A DNA stretch of 64,000 nucleotides from UMGS1958 sp045542415 (GTDB lineage: Bacteria; Bacillota; Clostridia; UBA1381). Positions 26,101-35,412 of this stretch are shown here, one piece after another. Location of the stretch: the NCBI GenBank assembly GCA_045542415.1, contig JAZQKZ010000031.1, forward strand, positions 1 through 64,000. The letters run 5' to 3'. Numbering within the stretch: position 1 is the first letter of the stretch; every line of letters begins with the position of its first letter. The position numbers were made by a program, and so were the translations under genes. The notes beneath the pieces were generated by a model, which saw only the letters and a program-made list of their open reading frames with translations, did no database searches and was not told the origin of the DNA.

Positions 26101-26939
26101 ATGAGACCGAGGGCAGTATGACGGCTGTACTCTATGTCGCAGAATATGATGAAAACGGTGCACTTTGCAATGTAATGAAAAGCACTGTTGAGCTTAGTAA
26201 TCCGGGAGAATGCGGAAGTACGGTTATAGATATAAGCGATATGAACACAGTGGGACATACGGTAAAGGCATTTTTATGGAATGCGGAAGACAATTCTCCG
26301 ATTACCGATGCAATGTCAGCTGTAATTAAAAAAGATCCTGTGTGGACCGTTAAAAATGCATCACCCGATAATATGACAGTAAACTCGACAACTAATCTTA
26401 CTATTATTACAGAAAGAGGAGACGTGTGGAACACAGCTGACGGTAACGGTACCATCAAGAATATGTATCTCATGCCCGTTCCTCAGGACAGCAAGGATAA
26501 TTTCACAGCCGAGGTCAAGATACACTTTAAGCCGGATGAAATCTACCAGCGTGCCGCACTTATCGCATACGCCGGAGACGGAAATAACGTATCTGTAATG
26601 CGACGCTATCATAACGGCATGGGCGGAAATGCGTTTATGACGACAATGAATTTGAACGGACGTGCGAGCGATGAGAGCGTATATACTCCGGACAGCCACG
26701 GCGAAGAGTGTCTGCTGAGGCTTGAAAAGAACGGAAGTAGCTTCAACGCCGCCTTCAGTGTGGATGACGGAGCTACATGGGAGCCGCTTGAAACACGAAT
26801 TCAGGAGGTGCTTGCCGCGTCGGACAATCTGTTTATAGGCTTATATGCTTCAAACGGAGAACAGAACGCAACTTCAGTTCCGGTAACATTTGAAAACTTT
26901 AAATTTAACGGAGAGGTTATAGAATTTGATGCAGAATAA
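23124..26939 (+). CDS. Secreted GH27 alpha-galactosidase-like enzyme, apparent AUA start
   Basis: A secreted enzyme of 1271 residues. The GH27 barrel starts at PAMGWNSWNPF (about 60); the nucleophile Asp is in YLKVDNC (about 180) and the acid/base Asp in SWRILNDI (about 398). A carbohydrate-binding domain is inserted between them (about 200-355). Then follow a FIVAR-like helical region, a LamG-like sandwich (about 785-950), the recurring FLWN domain, and a C-terminal DUF1349-like sandwich. The first ordinary start, TTG at 23148, would cut the signal peptide in half. ATA at 23124, eight bases after AAGGAGG, gives a perfect one (xKKQIAVFLAVATIS, ending SALA). It overlaps the next gene. Confidence 0.87.
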   Translation: MKKQIAVFLAVATISTAIPSALAWTTSREAPPEITDKDYMFPSFSNGETLLDKQQGRLPAMGWNSWNPFGTGNTEELTRAQADKIVELGLDKLGYQYVVLDVGCYSDNRDSDGYLTNNQQKFQSGIQAMSDYLHDKGLKFGMYNDIGIYHCASRIIGTAGYEDLDAEKYVEWGVDYLKVDNCEYLWDNATGTGEAATKYTYAPAIRSITVSGNELQTTLNAVNDGLLTGDGARKDISGDFVNYIGTKDGMNIGVSPIGDMWSELEFTVNAPSEGQYQLTVNYASGEQTGTGRWLQIAVGDVENETRYMDELLPESGGIDVFCDSAPITVTLEEGENTIRLMNHRRQENTLNSYAALFESMKKYGGDDYDFVLSLCEWGKTQPQNWGYKVGNSWRILNDITFKVGIGGSAVWSSNNTSSITSQYNKAVIMDEFSGLDKGWNDPDMMVIGMNGITPTMGKTHMSMWCMMNAPLMLGMDLRSVEAGDDVYNIISNADVIALNQDTLGVQAKRIYSSILSSAPDTTYVQDINRVDILAKPLSNGDVALSFINVSSSSNRDTHTVSVDDIISYIGHKMVDADSFGNAQAYVLTDLWSGEKSVNTSGSFSVSEIEGCDSITVRVSPIGSEDDEKDALKAIIEAAETEIASNSEKPVSFADEILQGAVNEANSVLNSGGSCLDEAKKLQSAIEEYREVYGIYSALGTEIDTVKDMTGNSGIYNKDSAWMTFNAEYEKAHTVYNNPESFADIESAIVGLRTAAASLNYNVDAAFNPIAWYVFNDTSSDTVKDVSGYNRDAQLVNDGAKIPSIGTLSLNANGENNGYVQLPAGILSNAEEFTFSAWVNIKEHQTWGRLFDFGMSSNNGYMFLSPYSGSGVLQYAITPTSNGGEQRVVADTTIAVGEWLNITAVQSGTTLTIYVNGEPATSGTVTNTPAQCIKEAINSYIGKSQWNDRYLSGEIKDVRIYDKALSENQLYAMLNGGSTLSLTAKDSAGCTVVNETEGSMTAVLYVAEYDENGALCNVMKSTVELSNPGECGSTVIDISDMNTVGHTVKAFLWNAEDNSPITDAMSAVIKKDPVWTVKNASPDNMTVNSTTNLTIITERGDVWNTADGNGTIKNMYLMPVPQDSKDNFTAEVKIHFKPDEIYQRAALIAYAGDGNNVSVMRRYHNGMGGNAFMTTMNLNGRASDESVYTPDSHGEECLLRLEKNGSSFNAAFSVDDGATWEPLETRIQEVLAASDNLFIGLYASNGEQNATSVPVTFENFKFNGEVIEFDAE

Positions 26940-27876
26940 TTTAAAGAGAATTTTTTTCACGATTATAGCAACTGTACTGATTTTCAGTACAGTTGCTTTC
27001 GCCCATACTCCATTTAACGATATATCGGGGCACTGGGCACAGAAATATATTGAGCAGCTCTACGACAGAGGAATAGTAAACGGAACGCCGGACGGTGCGT
27101 TTAATCCCGAAGATAATATAACGACAGCGGAATTTATATCAATGCTGCTTCGTGATAAATACGGGTACATAGAGCCTACCGGCAACCATTGGGCATCGGG
27201 CTATATGGATTATGCATACAACAGCAATATGATAGATGCGCAGGAAAAAAACGTGCCCGACGAGCCGTTATTACGCAGATTTGCCGCGCGGATTGTCCAT
27301 GAATTGCTTTTGAATGTGTATGTGGAAAAGGACGAGGATGATATTTCAGTCGCAGAGCAGCTCCTGGATTTATATGACTGCCCATCGTGCGTTATGCATG
27401 TGTCGCAGGTGTATGTCAAGGGCATTATGGGCGGATATGACGATTCCAGGTTCCATCAGACAGATTATATGACGAGAGCACAAGCCGCTACCATTGTCAT
27501 GCGTGTTTTGGATAAGTCCATGCGTGTTGTGCCGGACATGGCAGAAAAACACACTCCGACGGTCGAAACCATAACGCTTGAGGATGCGGCGGAGCTGGTA
27601 AAATCCACCGGAGCAATCATACTTGATGTGCGGACAGCCGAAAAACATGCAAGCGGCTGTATAGAGGGCAGTATAAATATCAGTGCAGATATTATAATGA
27701 ACGATTTATCTGTATTTGATTATGATAAAGCCGTGACAGTTATAGTGCACTGTCAAAGCGGTGCAAATAGTGCTGCCGTGTGCACCAAGCTCAAAGATGC
27801 GGGATATACTAATGTCTATAATCTCGGCGGAGTGACGGATTTTGATGAAGCAAACAGGATTATACACGTTTTATAA
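26929..27876 (+). CDS. Secreted S-layer homology plus rhodanese fusion
   Basis: A 315-residue exported protein. After a signal peptide (to about 25, ending AFA) come two or three SLH-type repeats (FNDISGHWAQKYIEQLYDRG, GNHWASGYMDYAYNSNMI, VYVKGIMGGYDD), then from about 215 a rhodanese domain with ILDVRTAEKHASGCIEGSIN and the active-site loop HCQSGANSA, whose Cys is present. SLH repeats bind cell-wall polymers, so the sulfurtransferase-like domain would sit on the cell surface. The start overlaps the GH27 end by 11 bases. The role next to glycosidases is unknown. Confidence 0.85.
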   Translation: MQNNLKRIFFTIIATVLIFSTVAFAHTPFNDISGHWAQKYIEQLYDRGIVNGTPDGAFNPEDNITTAEFISMLLRDKYGYIEPTGNHWASGYMDYAYNSNMIDAQEKNVPDEPLLRRFAARIVHELLLNVYVEKDEDDISVAEQLLDLYDCPSCVMHVSQVYVKGIMGGYDDSRFHQTDYMTRAQAATIVMRVLDKSMRVVPDMAEKHTPTVETITLEDAAELVKSTGAIILDVRTAEKHASGCIEGSINISADIIMNDLSVFDYDKAVTVIVHCQSGANSAAVCTKLKDAGYTNVYNLGGVTDFDEANRIIHVL

Positions 27877-27906
27877 AGACGATTATAAAGATCGGAGGGG
27901 TAATAA

Positions 27907-30900
27907 ATGAGTATAAAAAAATTAGCGGCAGCAGTCTGTGCACTGTCCATTGTATGTTCAAGTATGAGCAATGTCGCGTTGCAGGTCAGTGCTGAAACTG
28001 AACACGATATTCAGGTAACGGCAGACGAAGTTAAGTCTGTTGCAACGCTTGACGAGCTTAACGCAGCGCTGTCAGGCGGCGGAAACTATGAGGTCGGAGC
28101 TGATATTGGTGTAAACAACACCGGTATCAGAGGCAATACTGTAATTGACGGAGCAGGACATACCCTGACCTGCATTAATTTTGACAACAATGCTATGATT
28201 TATCAGAATGATGCGGTGGAAACGGAATTTAAGAATGTTGTGTTTAAAGGATGCGCAAAAGGCGATGTTGGTATATGGGAAGGCAACGGCTCAATTACAA
28301 TTACAGATTCAACAATCGAGAATTTTGCGGTAAATTCCGGACGCTGTGCGGCAGTGGCGTTAGGCGGCGGAAGACTGACGCTGAATAATGTAAAATTTAA
28401 GGATAACAGTCAGTACGATATATGTATAGCAGGCAGCGGCGAGGTTAATATCGGAACCACAACGGAGCTTGCAAAGATGAGATTACAGTCAAATACCTGT
28501 ACATTAAATATCGGCACTGACTGGCAGGGCTCGTTTGAAATTACTATTGATTCGCCGGAGGCGAGAATGCTTGGCACTGTTGCCGAGGGTGCAGATATTT
28601 CAAATATAACTGTAACCAATGAGGGTTTTTATCTTGAAAATAAAAACGGACTTCTAAATATTGTGCAGGAGGCCGGAAGCGGTGAGGATGATTTTATTCC
28701 GACATTGACCGTAGATATGACCGACGAGAAGCATCCTATACTGCACGGCAGCGCGGGCTTCTTATATGGTATCTCAAACGAGGGAGTTCCGAATGTTAAT
28801 ACAATCACTCCGCTCAAGCCAAAGGTGCTTGCGACTAAGGGCGCGCTCGGTACGGAGCATCCATATGGCGACGCTTTGGACGTAGCCGAAGAGTTTTTTG
28901 AAGCCGGCGGCGAGCAGGTTATGATGTATAATTCCAATTATTACGGAGTAATCGGTGTTACGGCGACTGCAGAGGATTATGCTGAGGTATTAAGGACAAT
29001 AATAGCGCCGTATGTCGCAGAGTGGAAGGATAATATGCGCGAGAAATATCCCGACATAGACGAAAGAATTATATATATTCCGATAAATGAAGGTACTCCG
29101 ATTCAATTGGCAAGCGGTGAGTATAATTTCAACGAGGCATGGAAGTTGTACTACGAAGCCATTATAGAGGGCGAACGCGAATACTACGAAAAGAACGGAA
29201 AATATCCTCAGGAAACTTACGAAAAGACGGCGTATCTTGCGGGACCAAATGAGGCAATAGCGCGAAACTATGCTTGGATGGAGGAGCTTATTGACTTCTG
29301 CAACGAAAACGACTGTATGCCTGATATTGTGACCTGGCACGAGTTGAATGTGGCGAATTTAAACACGCTGGCACGCAGCGCAGCAGAATACAGAGATATA
29401 TGTGAAAAGCGCGGTCTGGAACCGAAGCAGGTTGTTATAAATGAATATGCTGATGAGGCGGACTGCGGCGTACCGGGCAGACTTGTCAACTGGATAGCGA
29501 GGCTGGAGGATGCCGAGCTATATGGCTGTCTGCCGTTCTGGCATCAGGCGAACAACTTAAATGACCTTGCAGCCGACGATAACAGCGGTAACGGTGCGTG
29601 GTGGGCGTTTAAGTGGTACGGAGATATGTCGGGTATGACTCTCAATGTTAAATCGAATACTTGGTTCGCTCAGCTTTACGGCTGCGCAACGATAGATGAC
29701 ACGAAAAAGATTGCAAATGTGCTTGCCGGAGGAGTAGATGGCAATGCGAAAATTGTGCTTGACAACATAGACGAAACAAAAACCTTCAAAAACGCCGAAA
29801 AGGTGCATATAAAGGTTGAAGCGGCATATTTCTCTGCATACCACGGGGCGGTATATGAGCCGGCAGTTGTGTCTGAAGGTACATATGCGGTTAAAGACGG
29901 AAAGGTTGAAGTTGAATTAAGCGATATGCTGTTCTCTACCGCGTATAATCTGACAATTACAGAGGCAACGGACGAGGTTTCTTTGCCGATGTACGGAGCG
30001 TGGAGAGCAGTATATGAGGCGGAAGACGCCGAACTGCTTGGAAATGCAGCGATAGAACATATAGGAGACTTAGGCATTCCACCATATTATCTTTCCGCAG
30101 AATACAGGGTCAGGAATCTTAACAGTGAGGGTAACGGTGTAAGATATACCGTTGATGTGCCTATTGACGGAAACTATAAACTGGAATTTTTATACGCCAA
30201 CGGCGTAGGTCTTGACAGGGGCAATGTTAATCACGCACCAAAAAATCTCAGTATGAGCATAACTATTGATGACGGTGATGAGGAAACACTGCTGCTGCCG
30301 AACACATTGTTCTTCAGTATGGAAGGTGTGGCGGAAAAATATGTTGATTTGACTGCCGGAACTCATACAATTACACTGATGTGTGACGGTAAAGAAAAGG
30401 AATATTATCCGGGCGAAAATATTGACCCGCAACTGTATCAGGATGCTATGTATGTCACATATTCAGGCAGTAAGGGTGCAGAGCGTAAGATTAATAAAAC
30501 ATATGAAGCGGAAACTGCTGACTTTAACAAGCTCGGTGACACAGAAGTGACTAATGTAAACACACAAAGCACTGCCAATGGCTATAGCGGAAGCGGATAT
30601 GTAAAAGGACTTAACGAATCACCGGTAGAAAACGGCGGCGGAATAAGATGGATAGTCGCGGTAGAAAAGAGTGGTACATATAATCTGCGTTTTAGATATA
30701 TGACATCCGAAAACGGAAATCTGAGGATTTATAAAGACAATACAAATCTTACATTTACGAATTTACTTACCTCTGTGCCGATTGCCGATACAGGCAATAT
30801 ATGGGCGAATGTTTCAGTGCCGGTATATCTTATGAAGGGTATTAACCTGATTGATATTGATACGGATATTGACGCTGCCGTTGACTATATGCAGGTAACG

Positions 30901-33003
30901 GAAACGGATACGGAAAGCATTATTGTAGAGGCTGAGAGCGGAACAGGAAACTTCGAGACTGCATATTCGCCTTATGCGAATGCGACGTATGTAAAAGAAA
31001 TCGTAGCAGACCCCGACGAGGATTCTCGTGAGGAAAACGGAAGATATCTTGAATTTAAGGTGAGTGTTCCGGAAGCAGGAAAGTATAATATGCAAACATT
31101 TATATCGAATGACGATATGTGCGGAACGCATGTTTACAATATTAAGATTATTGACAGATACGCGTGTGTTTCGGTAAACGGCAAAGAAGGCGTAAGATAT
31201 TTCTTCGCAAACACATTCTCTGACGATACATTCAGGGAAAAAACCATTCCCGTAGAGCTTAACGAGGGTGAGAACACAATCAGATTATATAATGACGATT
31301 CGTGGGAGGTATATTACGGAGGCTCGCGAAGTGAACCGGGAACAGACCGACTGGAGAACTATATGCCAAACTTTGACAAGTTTGTATTTACTAAAGCAGT
31401 ATCTGATAATGATGATAGCGTGCTCCCGCAGTACACTGCCGAGATAAAGACCACCAGAGGCGGTTTTGTAACGGTAGATAAGGCATGGATAACAGAAGGT
31501 AAATCTGCCGAGTTTACAATTAGTCCGGAAAAAAGCGTAATCGGTACACCGTCAAAGCTTGAACATTTTTATGTGAATGGCGTTGAAACAGAAGTTGCAG
31601 ATAACAATGACGGAACATACACATATGTTATGGAAAACGTTACGGACAATATCACGGTAACGGCTGTATTCTCGATACCGATTTGGCTTGAGGAGCTTAT
31701 CGAGGAAGCCGAAAAACGTTTAAGTGTAAAGTACTGCTACGCAAGCCCGACAACGGACACGCTGAAAAAAGAGCTGGATAACGCTAAGGTAGTGTACGAT
31801 GGTACTGACGATGAAACTAAGCTTTACAATGCATATCTGAGTTTTGCGAATGCTTACGAGTCGCTTCTGGTAAAACAAACGGAGGTGAGCACCGACGATA
31901 TGGTTGGTTTCTGGCGGTTTGATAATAATCTTATAAGTAACGAGACAGGCGCGGAGCTTACTGTTGTTAACTCGGATTTATCAGCGGGCGGAGAAGAGAA
32001 ATATGTTCCGTACAGCTTCTCGGGTTACGGTGCTGACTTTGACCAATCATATGCCTTGAAGATTGGAACTGTAGGAAAAGAATTTACAGTTTCAGCGTGG
32101 GTTAAGACTGAAAGCACAGGTCTGAATATGAGTATTTTCTTCAAGAATATGGGTACTGCTGTTGATGCAGAACAGAAGTGGGTATGTGTGTGCAACGAAG
32201 GGTCGCGACTTCCGAAAATCTGGGCGCACGACACTCAGGATTTCCTGTGGCGGAACGTCATAAAACACAAAACGGCAACGGTGGGAGTGTGGACGCACTA
32301 TGCATATACAGAAAAAGATGGAAGAGGAACACTGTATATCAATGGTGAAAAAGTAGGCTCCGGATTTGTTCCGACTGCGGACAGTGCAGATTTGTATTTC
32401 GGCGCAACGTACTGGTCTGACCATAGATTAAAGGGAAGCGCCGATAACCTGTTCTTATCCAATAAGCAGATGAATGATTATGAGATTTCAGCGCTTTATT
32501 CGGGTCAGCTTCCGCCGGACAGCAGTATTAACACGAATGAGCTGATAAACAGTATCATAGACGCTTCGTTTATCGACAGAACAGAAATGAGTGAGTCAAA
32601 ATCAGAGTTGATAGATACGGCAATGGCTATTGCGGCAGATGTGATTAAAAACAATTATTCATCACAGGAGGAAATAGATAAAGCAACAGCACAGCTTAAA
32701 AATGCAGTGAATGCCACGGAGGATATTGAGTGGACTGAAATTGACACAATAGGACAATATAAAAATATTGCGACAGTAAAAGCAGCGTATGCCGGTGATT
32801 TTGTGTATGTAAGAATCGTTGGAGCGGATACAGTGAGAGCATATTCCGCGTTGTATGCGGCAGACGGCAAAATGCTAAAAGTGGAATGTATCAAAGGCGC
32901 AATGATGGATAATGACTATGTGTTCAGTGCGCAGGTTAGTGAAAGACAACGAATTTTTATATGGGACAATGAGATGTCACCACTGACTGAAAGTATTGAT
33001 TAA
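27907..33003 (+). CDS. Secreted multi-domain GH39-like glycosidase
   Basis: A secreted protein of 1698 residues. A signal peptide (ends VSA, about 28) leads to a parallel beta-helix (about 45-250), then a clan GH-A barrel (about 262-660) with acid/base Glu in IPINEGTPI and nucleophile Glu in VVINEYADEA, most like GH39. Three carbohydrate-binding modules of the CBM6/35 type start at YEAEDAELL, YEAETADFN and VEAESGTGN; then a Listeria-type repeat, helical FIVAR-like stretches, a LamG sandwich (FWRFDNNL) and the recurring C-terminal domain ending IFIWDNEMSPL. The start follows GGAGGGG. It probably cotranscribes with the two genes before it. Confidence 0.8.
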   Translation: MSIKKLAAAVCALSIVCSSMSNVALQVSAETEHDIQVTADEVKSVATLDELNAALSGGGNYEVGADIGVNNTGIRGNTVIDGAGHTLTCINFDNNAMIYQNDAVETEFKNVVFKGCAKGDVGIWEGNGSITITDSTIENFAVNSGRCAAVALGGGRLTLNNVKFKDNSQYDICIAGSGEVNIGTTTELAKMRLQSNTCTLNIGTDWQGSFEITIDSPEARMLGTVAEGADISNITVTNEGFYLENKNGLLNIVQEAGSGEDDFIPTLTVDMTDEKHPILHGSAGFLYGISNEGVPNVNTITPLKPKVLATKGALGTEHPYGDALDVAEEFFEAGGEQVMMYNSNYYGVIGVTATAEDYAEVLRTIIAPYVAEWKDNMREKYPDIDERIIYIPINEGTPIQLASGEYNFNEAWKLYYEAIIEGEREYYEKNGKYPQETYEKTAYLAGPNEAIARNYAWMEELIDFCNENDCMPDIVTWHELNVANLNTLARSAAEYRDICEKRGLEPKQVVINEYADEADCGVPGRLVNWIARLEDAELYGCLPFWHQANNLNDLAADDNSGNGAWWAFKWYGDMSGMTLNVKSNTWFAQLYGCATIDDTKKIANVLAGGVDGNAKIVLDNIDETKTFKNAEKVHIKVEAAYFSAYHGAVYEPAVVSEGTYAVKDGKVEVELSDMLFSTAYNLTITEATDEVSLPMYGAWRAVYEAEDAELLGNAAIEHIGDLGIPPYYLSAEYRVRNLNSEGNGVRYTVDVPIDGNYKLEFLYANGVGLDRGNVNHAPKNLSMSITIDDGDEETLLLPNTLFFSMEGVAEKYVDLTAGTHTITLMCDGKEKEYYPGENIDPQLYQDAMYVTYSGSKGAERKINKTYEAETADFNKLGDTEVTNVNTQSTANGYSGSGYVKGLNESPVENGGGIRWIVAVEKSGTYNLRFRYMTSENGNLRIYKDNTNLTFTNLLTSVPIADTGNIWANVSVPVYLMKGINLIDIDTDIDAAVDYMQVTETDTESIIVEAESGTGNFETAYSPYANATYVKEIVADPDEDSREENGRYLEFKVSVPEAGKYNMQTFISNDDMCGTHVYNIKIIDRYACVSVNGKEGVRYFFANTFSDDTFREKTIPVELNEGENTIRLYNDDSWEVYYGGSRSEPGTDRLENYMPNFDKFVFTKAVSDNDDSVLPQYTAEIKTTRGGFVTVDKAWITEGKSAEFTISPEKSVIGTPSKLEHFYVNGVETEVADNNDGTYTYVMENVTDNITVTAVFSIPIWLEELIEEAEKRLSVKYCYASPTTDTLKKELDNAKVVYDGTDDETKLYNAYLSFANAYESLLVKQTEVSTDDMVGFWRFDNNLISNETGAELTVVNSDLSAGGEEKYVPYSFSGYGADFDQSYALKIGTVGKEFTVSAWVKTESTGLNMSIFFKNMGTAVDAEQKWVCVCNEGSRLPKIWAHDTQDFLWRNVIKHKTATVGVWTHYAYTEKDGRGTLYINGEKVGSGFVPTADSADLYFGATYWSDHRLKGSADNLFLSNKQMNDYEISALYSGQLPPDSSINTNELINSIIDASFIDRTEMSESKSELIDTAMAIAADVIKNNYSSQEEIDKATAQLKNAVNATEDIEWTEIDTIGQYKNIATVKAAYAGDFVYVRIVGADTVRAYSALYAADGKMLKVECIKGAMMDNDYVFSAQVSERQRIFIWDNEMSPLTESID

Positions 33004-33170
33004 ACCAGAAAGAGCGTGCCGAATCGTATAGGGCGATATTATTAAAAGATATGCTAATCGCTTAAATGACGTGAACTACGAAGTATAAAATGATTCTTTG
33101 GAATTTCGTTGCGCGTATATGAAGCGGAATGCTGATTTTAATAAAAGTCATTAAAAATCCAATCAATAGC
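33004..33170 (+). pseudogene. Short coding remnants after the glycosidase block
   Basis: Between the giant glycosidase and repeat copy A lies AT-rich DNA with broken fragments in two frames, such as ERAESYRAILLKDMLIA and RYANRLNDVNYEV. The ESYRxAIL-like string recalls a fragment at 35471, suggesting remains of one gene family. Nothing intact is present. Confidence 0.35.
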
Positions 33171-33531
33171 AAAACCTCACAATCCCAGACAACCCCTGCC
33201 TTCCCTCCCCTTTCCTTAACTTACTAATTTCGGTGAGGTCTTGAACAAACTCCAGGAAAAGACTATGCGTAAGGGCTGTAAGATGAAATAATAACCCTAC
33301 AAAAAGGCACTGCTCGCCCAATGGACGGCAGTGCCTTTGCTTGTTTTTATTATCGTATATCACGGTGTCCGGTTGAAGTCAATATTTCATAAAGGAAATT
33401 TTTGCGGCAAAGCAGTGTGTTGAACAATACTGTACGTTATTTGGAACAGTAAGGCGAATATTGACCTAAAATAAAGTTTTTTCTTCGTAAGGTGTATTGA
33501 ATATTATCGGAATAAATGATAGAATGATATT
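33171..33531 (+). repeat. cotJC 3' end repeat, copy A with promoter
   Basis: A 361-base unit almost identical to copy B. In order it holds a Pro-codon-like CCC-rich stretch, the last 21 codons of a cotJC (from 33229), the cotJC terminator (33302-33338), about 150 bases of conserved leader, and a promoter (33497-33525). The cotJC tail has silent codon changes from the resident gene (CGTAAG for CGAAAA), so it descends from a different functional cotJC. It ends just before the gene at 33613. Confidence 0.85.
33497..33525 (+). promoter_or_regulatory. Promoter carried by repeat copy A
   Basis: TTGAAT (33497-33502) and TAGAAT (33520-33525) are separated by 17 bases. The identical pair in copy B lies at 38040-38068. 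Each stands upstream of a block of small genes. Confidence 0.6.
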
Positions 33532-33612
33532 GTAAATACAAGGGTGTCAAAAAACAAAGACCGTTTTGTAGTACATTTAATGTGATAGAGTGTAATAAAG
33601 AGGTGATTAATT

Positions 33613-34287
33613 ATGGGAAGAGTATTAACGGAAAATCAAGAATTATTGAAGGGATACTTATTGGAAGTGGGATGTAGCAAAATTGCAGTTTTGGTAATCA
33701 TTTTAGATGTTTGGGAGCCGGAAGAAACGTTAGATATGCTGCAGTTTTGCAAAGAAAATCATGGTACGGCAACAGAAAAAGATTTTGTTGCAGCGGCAAA
33801 AGAAATTTCTGTTAAGAAAGAAAAGCGAACCATTGAAGATGTTTGGAATATTGAGGACGGCTATGCTTTTTTAAGGGCCATGAATTTATACTTATCAATC
33901 AAGTGTAACTATGGTGATGAAATTAAAAATTTGAACGAGGAAGAAAAGACTTTTTTCTGTGTGCAGATTTTTGAAGAATATATACTTGATGGAAGTTTTA
34001 CAGGCTTTTTCTTTAATTCATGCGGAGATTTTGCAAACGAAATAGTTCCGGCATTGAAAAGGGTTGGGGCAATAAAAATGGCAGAAATTTGTGAAAAAGC
34101 ATTTAGCATATATGGTGATAAAGTCCCTATGGTCAGAGATGAAAGAAAAGAGATTTATAATTCAATGGGCGAAATAATGGAGAGAGTTGTTGATGAATGT
34201 CAAAATAGACTTTCGGATTGCAATAATAATCTTCCAGAATTATGTTATCAATTTATATTAAGCAACAAGGAATCTTTTTCGAAATAA
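33613..34287 (+). CDS. DUF4375 (DMP19-like) protein, possible immunity protein
   Basis: A 224-residue protein. The second half, FEEYILDGSFTGFFFNSCGD to ALKRVGAIKMAEICEKAF, fits the DUF4375/DMP19 family, whose members are often found among immunity or antirestriction proteins. The N-terminal 70 residues contain an extra small helical domain (QELLKGYLLEVGCSK). No signal peptide. An AGAGGTGA site precedes the ATG. It is the first gene after repeat A and would be driven by its promoter. The AT-rich codon use differs from the glycosidase block. Confidence 0.65.
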   Translation: MGRVLTENQELLKGYLLEVGCSKIAVLVIILDVWEPEETLDMLQFCKENHGTATEKDFVAAAKEISVKKEKRTIEDVWNIEDGYAFLRAMNLYLSIKCNYGDEIKNLNEEEKTFFCVQIFEEYILDGSFTGFFFNSCGDFANEIVPALKRVGAIKMAEICEKAFSIYGDKVPMVRDERKEIYNSMGEIMERVVDECQNRLSDCNNNLPELCYQFILSNKESFSK

Positions 34288-34410
34288 ATCAGTTATTTTT
34301 TTGTATTAACTAAACACGAGTACCAAAGATTGGCGAAAGATGCCAAAAAAAGAAGCATAATATTTATGTGACATTATTATCCCTATAATCATAGATAAAG
34401 GAGTGATATT

Positions 34411-35412
34411 ATGAAATTATTTGATGATTTTGAAGCAGTTAAATTTCCCGAAGAAGATATGATTTTTATAACTGATAATGGATATCTCTATTATATTTAT
34501 AATTCTAAATATGAATATTGGAGAAAGCATCGTAATGCAGGAAACGACCATATCACAGTTAACAAATATCAAGATGTCAGCAAAGAAGAACTAATGAGTG
34601 CAATGCAAGGTATATACCCTGAAAAAGAAACTGACTTTATGAGATTGTGTAATCCTGAGCAATTATGTATTAGAGATATGTTGGATTTACTTAAAGAGGA
34701 TTATTCGAACTATATGTCAGATTACTCACTCTATCATACTGTTCATAGATTTTTATTAAAGTCTAACATATGCCATAAGTCTTTTTTAGAAACAAAAAAA
34801 CTTTTTGACAATGCCATTGCTCTTCAACAAGATAACAGGCAAGTTGTCGTTCAAATTAAAGAACTTTGTATTGCTATTATTGGTAGGGATATTTTCAAAG
34901 AAGAAATCGGCATAGTTGATGGACATGATTGTTCATCGTATTTTTGGATAATGCCGGTGAGAGTTATTGATTATTCAAATACGAATAATTGGGACAATGT
35001 TGCAGAAATGAGAAGTGCGGAGATTTCAATTGAGGAAGATGATGTTGGTCGATACCTTACGCCTTTTCTCTATAAGCACTATGATGATGAGCTTGAAGCT
35101 AATAAAAAGAGAGTTGAAGATTGTTGGATAGATAATGAAGGTAACGAGCAGATATCGGTTGTAAGCGGTTTTGAATGGTATTTGACACATAATTTCTACA
35201 CATTTAATTCTATGATGGATATTCTAAAAGATATTGGCGATACGATTGACGCTTTATCTTCGGGAAGAGAAAATGAATTTACAGTTAAACTAAAAGATAG
35301 CGAGGTTGAGCTCGTTATTGATTTTTACAATAGATTTATATACAGGATGGAATATATGATGAAAGTTGGTAAAGAAAAGGGCTATGATTTAATTTCTTTT
35401 ATGGGACCTTAA
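34411..35412 (+). CDS. Hypothetical cytoplasmic protein
   Basis: A 333-residue protein I cannot assign. It is acidic, rich in Asp, Glu, Tyr and Ile, with no signal peptide, membrane segment or recognisable catalytic motif; FEWYLTHNFYTFNSMMDIL and WYxT-like aromatic runs suggest an alpha/beta fold. An AAAGGAG site lies before the ATG. AT-rich codon use and position inside the array of small genes suggest it may be an immunity-type or defence-associated protein, but this is only context. Confidence 0.6.
   Translation: MKLFDDFEAVKFPEEDMIFITDNGYLYYIYNSKYEYWRKHRNAGNDHITVNKYQDVSKEELMSAMQGIYPEKETDFMRLCNPEQLCIRDMLDLLKEDYSNYMSDYSLYHTVHRFLLKSNICHKSFLETKKLFDNAIALQQDNRQVVVQIKELCIAIIGRDIFKEEIGIVDGHDCSSYFWIMPVRVIDYSNTNNWDNVAEMRSAEISIEEDDVGRYLTPFLYKHYDDELEANKKRVEDCWIDNEGNEQISVVSGFEWYLTHNFYTFNSMMDILKDIGDTIDALSSGRENEFTVKLKDSEVELVIDFYNRFIYRMEYMMKVGKEKGYDLISFMGP

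Noticed and set aside
22900..33000. Prophage or integrative conjugative element
   Set aside because: No integrase, relaxase, replication or structural phage genes are visible; the block is made of secreted enzymes only.
33163..33363. Minus-strand ORF of 66 codons, with a look-alike at 37698-37907
   Set aside because: Both are antisense readings of the cotJC tail repeat. They are similar only because the repeat is, and the plus strand there is clearly a coding remnant with a terminator.
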